From Micromonospora sp. DSM 45708 (GTDB lineage Bacteria > Actinomycetota > Actinomycetes > Mycobacteriales > Micromonosporaceae): 64,000 nucleotides of DNA. A program made the translations under genes and the position numbers. Of this stretch, positions 61,650 through 64,000 are shown one piece after another. Under the pieces are notes generated by a model. The model was not told the DNA's origin. It ran no database searches and saw only the letters and a list, made by a program, of their open reading frames with translations. Location: contig NZ_CP154796.1 in NCBI RefSeq assembly GCF_039566955.1, positions 620,001 to 684,000 on the forward strand, given 5' to 3'. Numbering within the stretch: position 1 is the first letter of the stretch; each line of letters opens with the position of its first letter.

Positions 61650-61725
61650 TCAGCGACCCGAGAAGAGTAGCAAACCCCTTCCCGGATCACCGAATCGGTA
61701 TCGCCCGCGAGTCGATCTTCGCCGG

Positions 61726-62421
61726 TCAGGCGGCGGCGACGGTGCGACCGCAGCTCGGCAGCGGGTGCAGCGCGATGCGGCGGGGCAGCCGCCGGGGCCA
61801 CTCGCTGCGCGGCCAGGACCCGTCCACGATCAGGTGCACGGTGCGTTCCTCGGCGCCGCTGAGCCGCAGGACGAAGTCCCGGGGCAGCGGCGGGTCCACC
61901 GACGGGGTGGTGACCATGAACCGCACCCGCCCCCGGGAGGAGACCGCCGAGACCACGTCGGCGGCGGGCATGGTGCCGCGCAGCCGGACCCGGCCGAGCC
62001 AGTAGATCTCCGCGGCGTGTTCCTGGGCGGCCCGGGTGATCGCCGGGTACTCGCTGCGTACCCATCGCTCGACCGCGCCGACGCAGAGCCCGCAGGCCCG
62101 CTCGCGCGGCTCGCGTGGGCCCAGCCCCCAGGCCCGGAGGTACGCCCCGACGATGCCGGCGTCCATGGCCAGCGCGAACCGGCGCTCGATGAGCGCGGTC
62201 AGGCTCTGCCGCGTCCACAGCTCCTCGTCGAGGCCGAACTCGTCCGGGTGGACGCCCCGCAGCACGTCGATCAGTTCGAGTTCCTGTTCGCGACTGAGCG
62301 TTCCCGGCTCGCCCTGCCGCAGTCCGCGACGGACGGCTGCCACCGCTCCGTCACCGCCGATGGTGTGGCGTCGGCACCAGCTGGTCACCGACCGCCCTGC
62401 GTCTCTGAGTGCAACCCCCAC
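61726..62421 (-). pseudogene. IS630-type transposase remnant or domesticated derivative
   Basis: The 231-residue product matches the N-terminal winged helix of IS630 transposases (SLTALIERRFALAMDAGIVGAYLRAWGLG) and then the beginning of the DDE domain (EYPAITRAAQEHAAEIYWLG, VVSAVSSRGRVRFMV, VHLIVDGSWPRSEW). At the position of the first catalytic Asp (usual I-x-W-G-D-E) the sequence reads IYWLGRV, and the segment between is shortened; the end of the DDE domain is missing. The frame is open from GTG 62421 and codon use looks normal, so it may be a retained DNA-binding protein rather than a dead gene. No terminal repeats are seen. Confidence 0.6.
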
Positions 62422-62520
62422 GTCCTGCGCAACGACCCCGAATCACAACTGGTCACGATATGTGGGTAGAAAAAGTCTATGAACCGGCATAACGGGCAAA
62501 GTTGCTGGGCCCGGACATGT

Positions 62521-62554
62521 CGGAGCCCGCGTCGCGAGCGCGACGCGGGCTCCG
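62521..62554. terminator. Long hairpin after the DUF305 gene
   Basis: Arms 62521-62535 and 62540-62554 form a perfect 15-bp stem with loop GAGC, 21 bases past the DUF305 stop on the leftward strand. It separates the DUF3105-DUF305 operon from the transposase remnant. Confidence 0.85.
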
Positions 62555-62574
62555 GTGAGCGGAGGACGGGACCG

Positions 62575-63246
62575 TCAGGGCGTGCCGCCCAGGCGCTTGA
62601 GCGCCGCGGTCAGGTTGGCCAGGTCGTTCTGCTGCGTGTTCTTCATGACCTGGGCGACCGCCAGCACGTCGTCGTCGTGACCCTCGGCGAGGATGCCGTC
62701 GATCATGTGGACCCCGCCGATGTGGTGCTTGATCATCATGTTCAGGAACATCACGTCGAACTCGCGACCGCTCGCGGCCCGCAGCTTCGCCATCTCCTCG
62801 GGGGTGGCCATGCCCGGCATCAGACCGTTGCGGACCAGCCCGGCGCCGTCCGGCATCCACGCCATCGGGGCCTGGTCGCCGGTCGGGTCCAGCTTCCAGG
62901 AGCGCAGCCACGTCTGCATGGTGCCGATCTCGCCCTGCTGCCCGGTGGCGATGTCCACACCGACCTGGCGGACCTCCGCGTCCTGCCCCTGGCGGAACGC
63001 CAGCAGGCCCATGGCCACCGCCTGGTTGTGGTGGGTGGTCATGTCCCGCGCGAACCCGGCCTCGGCCGAGCTCTCGCCCGGGCGGGTCAGCGTCGGGGTG
63101 AGCAGGCCGCCGGCGTACCCGAGGAGCAGCCCGACCACGACGGCGGCGGCCACGGCCAGCAGGCCGTAGCGGCGCGCCGCCGGCCGGCCGGACGCGTCGG
63201 CCGGGGCCTCGTCCAGCTCGGTGTCGGTGGTCACCGGAGCGGTCAT
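62575..63246 (-). CDS. DUF305 membrane-anchored protein
   Basis: The 223-residue protein has one N-terminal span (about residues 25-48) and a DUF305 domain with FARDMTTHHNQAVAMGLLAF and MMIKHHIGGVHMIDG, two His-rich four-helix-bundle motifs of the ferritin-like/PcoD type that suggest metal binding, perhaps copper. It lies 10 bases after the DUF3105 gene and is probably translated with it. ATG at 63246. The domain faces outside if the span is a signal anchor. Confidence 0.88.
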   Translation of the reverse strand: MTAPVTTDTELDEAPADASGRPAARRYGLLAVAAAVVVGLLLGYAGGLLTPTLTRPGESSAEAGFARDMTTHHNQAVAMGLLAFRQGQDAEVRQVGVDIATGQQGEIGTMQTWLRSWKLDPTGDQAPMAWMPDGAGLVRNGLMPGMATPEEMAKLRAASGREFDVMFLNMMIKHHIGGVHMIDGILAEGHDDDVLAVAQVMKNTQQNDLANLTAALKRLGGTP

Positions 63247-63256
63247 CGCGGCGTCC

Positions 63257-64000
63257 TCACTGGGTGGGCTGCTCGGGCATGTTCTGCTGGAGGTTGTCCC
63301 GCGGGGTGGTGCCGGTGGCGGTCACGCCCTGGTCGCAGAGCGCGTTCGGGCCCTCGATCGAGGCGTTCACCCGCAGCGTCTTGATGAACTCGTCGATCCG
63401 GCCGTCGTCGGCGTTGTCGACCTTGAGCTGGAAGCCCCAGGCCTGGAGCGAGATCGGCTTGTCCAGCCCCTCGAACGGGCTGAGCATCAGCTTCTCCTGG
63501 CCCTGCACCTTGCTCTTGAGCTTCTCCACCTGGTCGGCCGGCAGGTCGGGGCGGTAGGTGATCCAGACCGTGCCGTGCTCCAGGCTGTGCACCGCGTGCT
63601 CGTTGGCGATCGGGGCGTCGTAGACGTCACCCATGCAGTTCTGCCACGCCTGGTTGTGCGGGCCGGCGACCGGCGGGGAGACGTCGTACTTGATCGTGCC
63701 GGGCTGGTGGTTTCCGCCCTTGACCAGGTTCTTGTCCTTCTTGCGGAAGTCGACCACGCCGTTGATCGCGTCGGCCCGCTTCTGCCAGGGCTGGGAGCCC
63801 TGGTAGACCGCGATGGCGCCGGCGGCGATGATGCCGACGGCCAGCACGCCGACCGCGACGAACAGGGCGATCGGGCCCCACGAGCGACCCTGGCTGACCT
63901 TCACCGGGGTCACCGGCTTGCGGCCCTTGCCCCCGGCGCCCGCCCGCGGGCCCTTGCCGCCGCCGGGCTTGGTCGCGCCGGCCTTGGCGGCGGGCTTCTC
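63257..64000 (-). CDS. DUF3105 membrane protein, truncated at the window end
   Basis: The frame runs off the right end of the window, so the N-terminus is missing. The visible part begins with a Lys/Gly/Ala-rich basic stretch, then a membrane span (GPIALFVAVGVLAVGIIAAGAIAVY) and the DUF3105 domain with VAGPHNQAWQNCMGDVYDAP and NEHAVHSLEHGTVWITYR, which carry conserved Cys and His residues suggestive of metal binding. The pair DUF3105-DUF305 is conserved in actinomycetes; the role is unknown. An internal GTG at 63913 is a possible alternative start. Confidence 0.85.
   Translation of the reverse strand, partial: EKPAAKAGATKPGGGKGPRAGAGGKGRKPVTPVKVSQGRSWGPIALFVAVGVLAVGIIAAGAIAVYQGSQPWQKRADAINGVVDFRKKDKNLVKGGNHQPGTIKYDVSPPVAGPHNQAWQNCMGDVYDAPIANEHAVHSLEHGTVWITYRPDLPADQVEKLKSKVQGQEKLMLSPFEGLDKPISLQAWGFQLKVDNADDGRIDEFIKTLRVNASIEGPNALCDQGVTATGTTPRDNLQQNMPEQPTQ

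Overview
The window is very GC-rich (well above 70 percent), with GTG starts, four-base start/stop overlaps and a gene set (Kgd, LysX, SigK/RskA, FHA and Ser/Thr kinase proteins, DUF6104, SCO7613-type membrane protein) that point to an actinomycete, most likely Micromonospora or a close relative in the Micromonosporaceae. This assignment comes from reading the proteins, not from a search. The region looks like ordinary chromosome. It holds no prophage, no CRISPR array and no intact insertion sequence, and one tRNA gene.

Layout. 1-6.8 kb: a membrane protein, a small DUF6104 protein, the giant 2-oxoglutarate decarboxylase Kgd, and an ABC exporter. 6.9-9.4 kb: a thioesterase-like protein and a coupled OlsB/OlsA-like acyltransferase pair (possible ornithine-lipid synthesis). 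9.4-15 kb: a DUF4097/PadR operon with a palindrome in its promoter, then an MprAB-like two-component system and an HtrA-type membrane protease; the two promoter regions share the motif CAGG-N4-TTCCAG. 15-26.3 kb: glycosyltransferase, Ser/Thr kinase, patatin/PlsC pair, CutA, a 1170-residue multi-pass protein, a fatty acid desaturase and an FHA protein. 26.4-28.5 kb: RocD and a DDAH-like hydrolase, translationally coupled. 28.8-32.1 kb: a membrane protein with four tandem calcium-loop repeats, and a secreted CBM2/GH43 pair. 32.3-39.1 kb: small regulators, Nei glycosylase, APH-like kinase, a WGR/beta-propeller fusion, a CoA-disulfide-reductase-like flavoprotein and a carboxylate-amine ligase. 39.4-50 kb: LysX, a secreted GH16-CBM6 glucanase with a LacI-type operator, DedA, DUF1349, a TreS-like GH13, FabG, two membrane proteins and a Gfo/Idh/MocA dehydrogenase. 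50-56.7 kb: an Erm-type rRNA methylase behind a structured leader, then sigK-rskA, a fasciclin lipoprotein and a molybdopterin oxidoreductase, and an erythromycin-esterase family gene. 56.7-64 kb: MMPL exporter with TetR regulator, HxlR regulator, a 323-bp inverted-repeat element with a 20-bp tandem array, a stand-alone LigD polymerase domain, tRNA-Arg(CCG), a decayed IS630-type transposase gene, and a DUF305/DUF3105 pair cut by the window end.

How they fit together. Much of the window serves the envelope: lipid acylation, desaturation and lysylation, secreted carbohydrases, exporters, and stress signalling across the membrane. The best-supported regulatory circuit is SigK: two promoter-like sites with the same boxes (CCATCC and CCGAAT) and the same 15-bp spacer lie before sigK and before the fasciclin gene, matching the mycobacterial SigK/MPT70-83 regulon. 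Other circuits readable from sequence are the PadR, TetR, LacI-type and response-regulator sites. The least ordinary items are the erm leader, the inverted-repeat element, the transposase-derived gene and the calcium-loop membrane protein.
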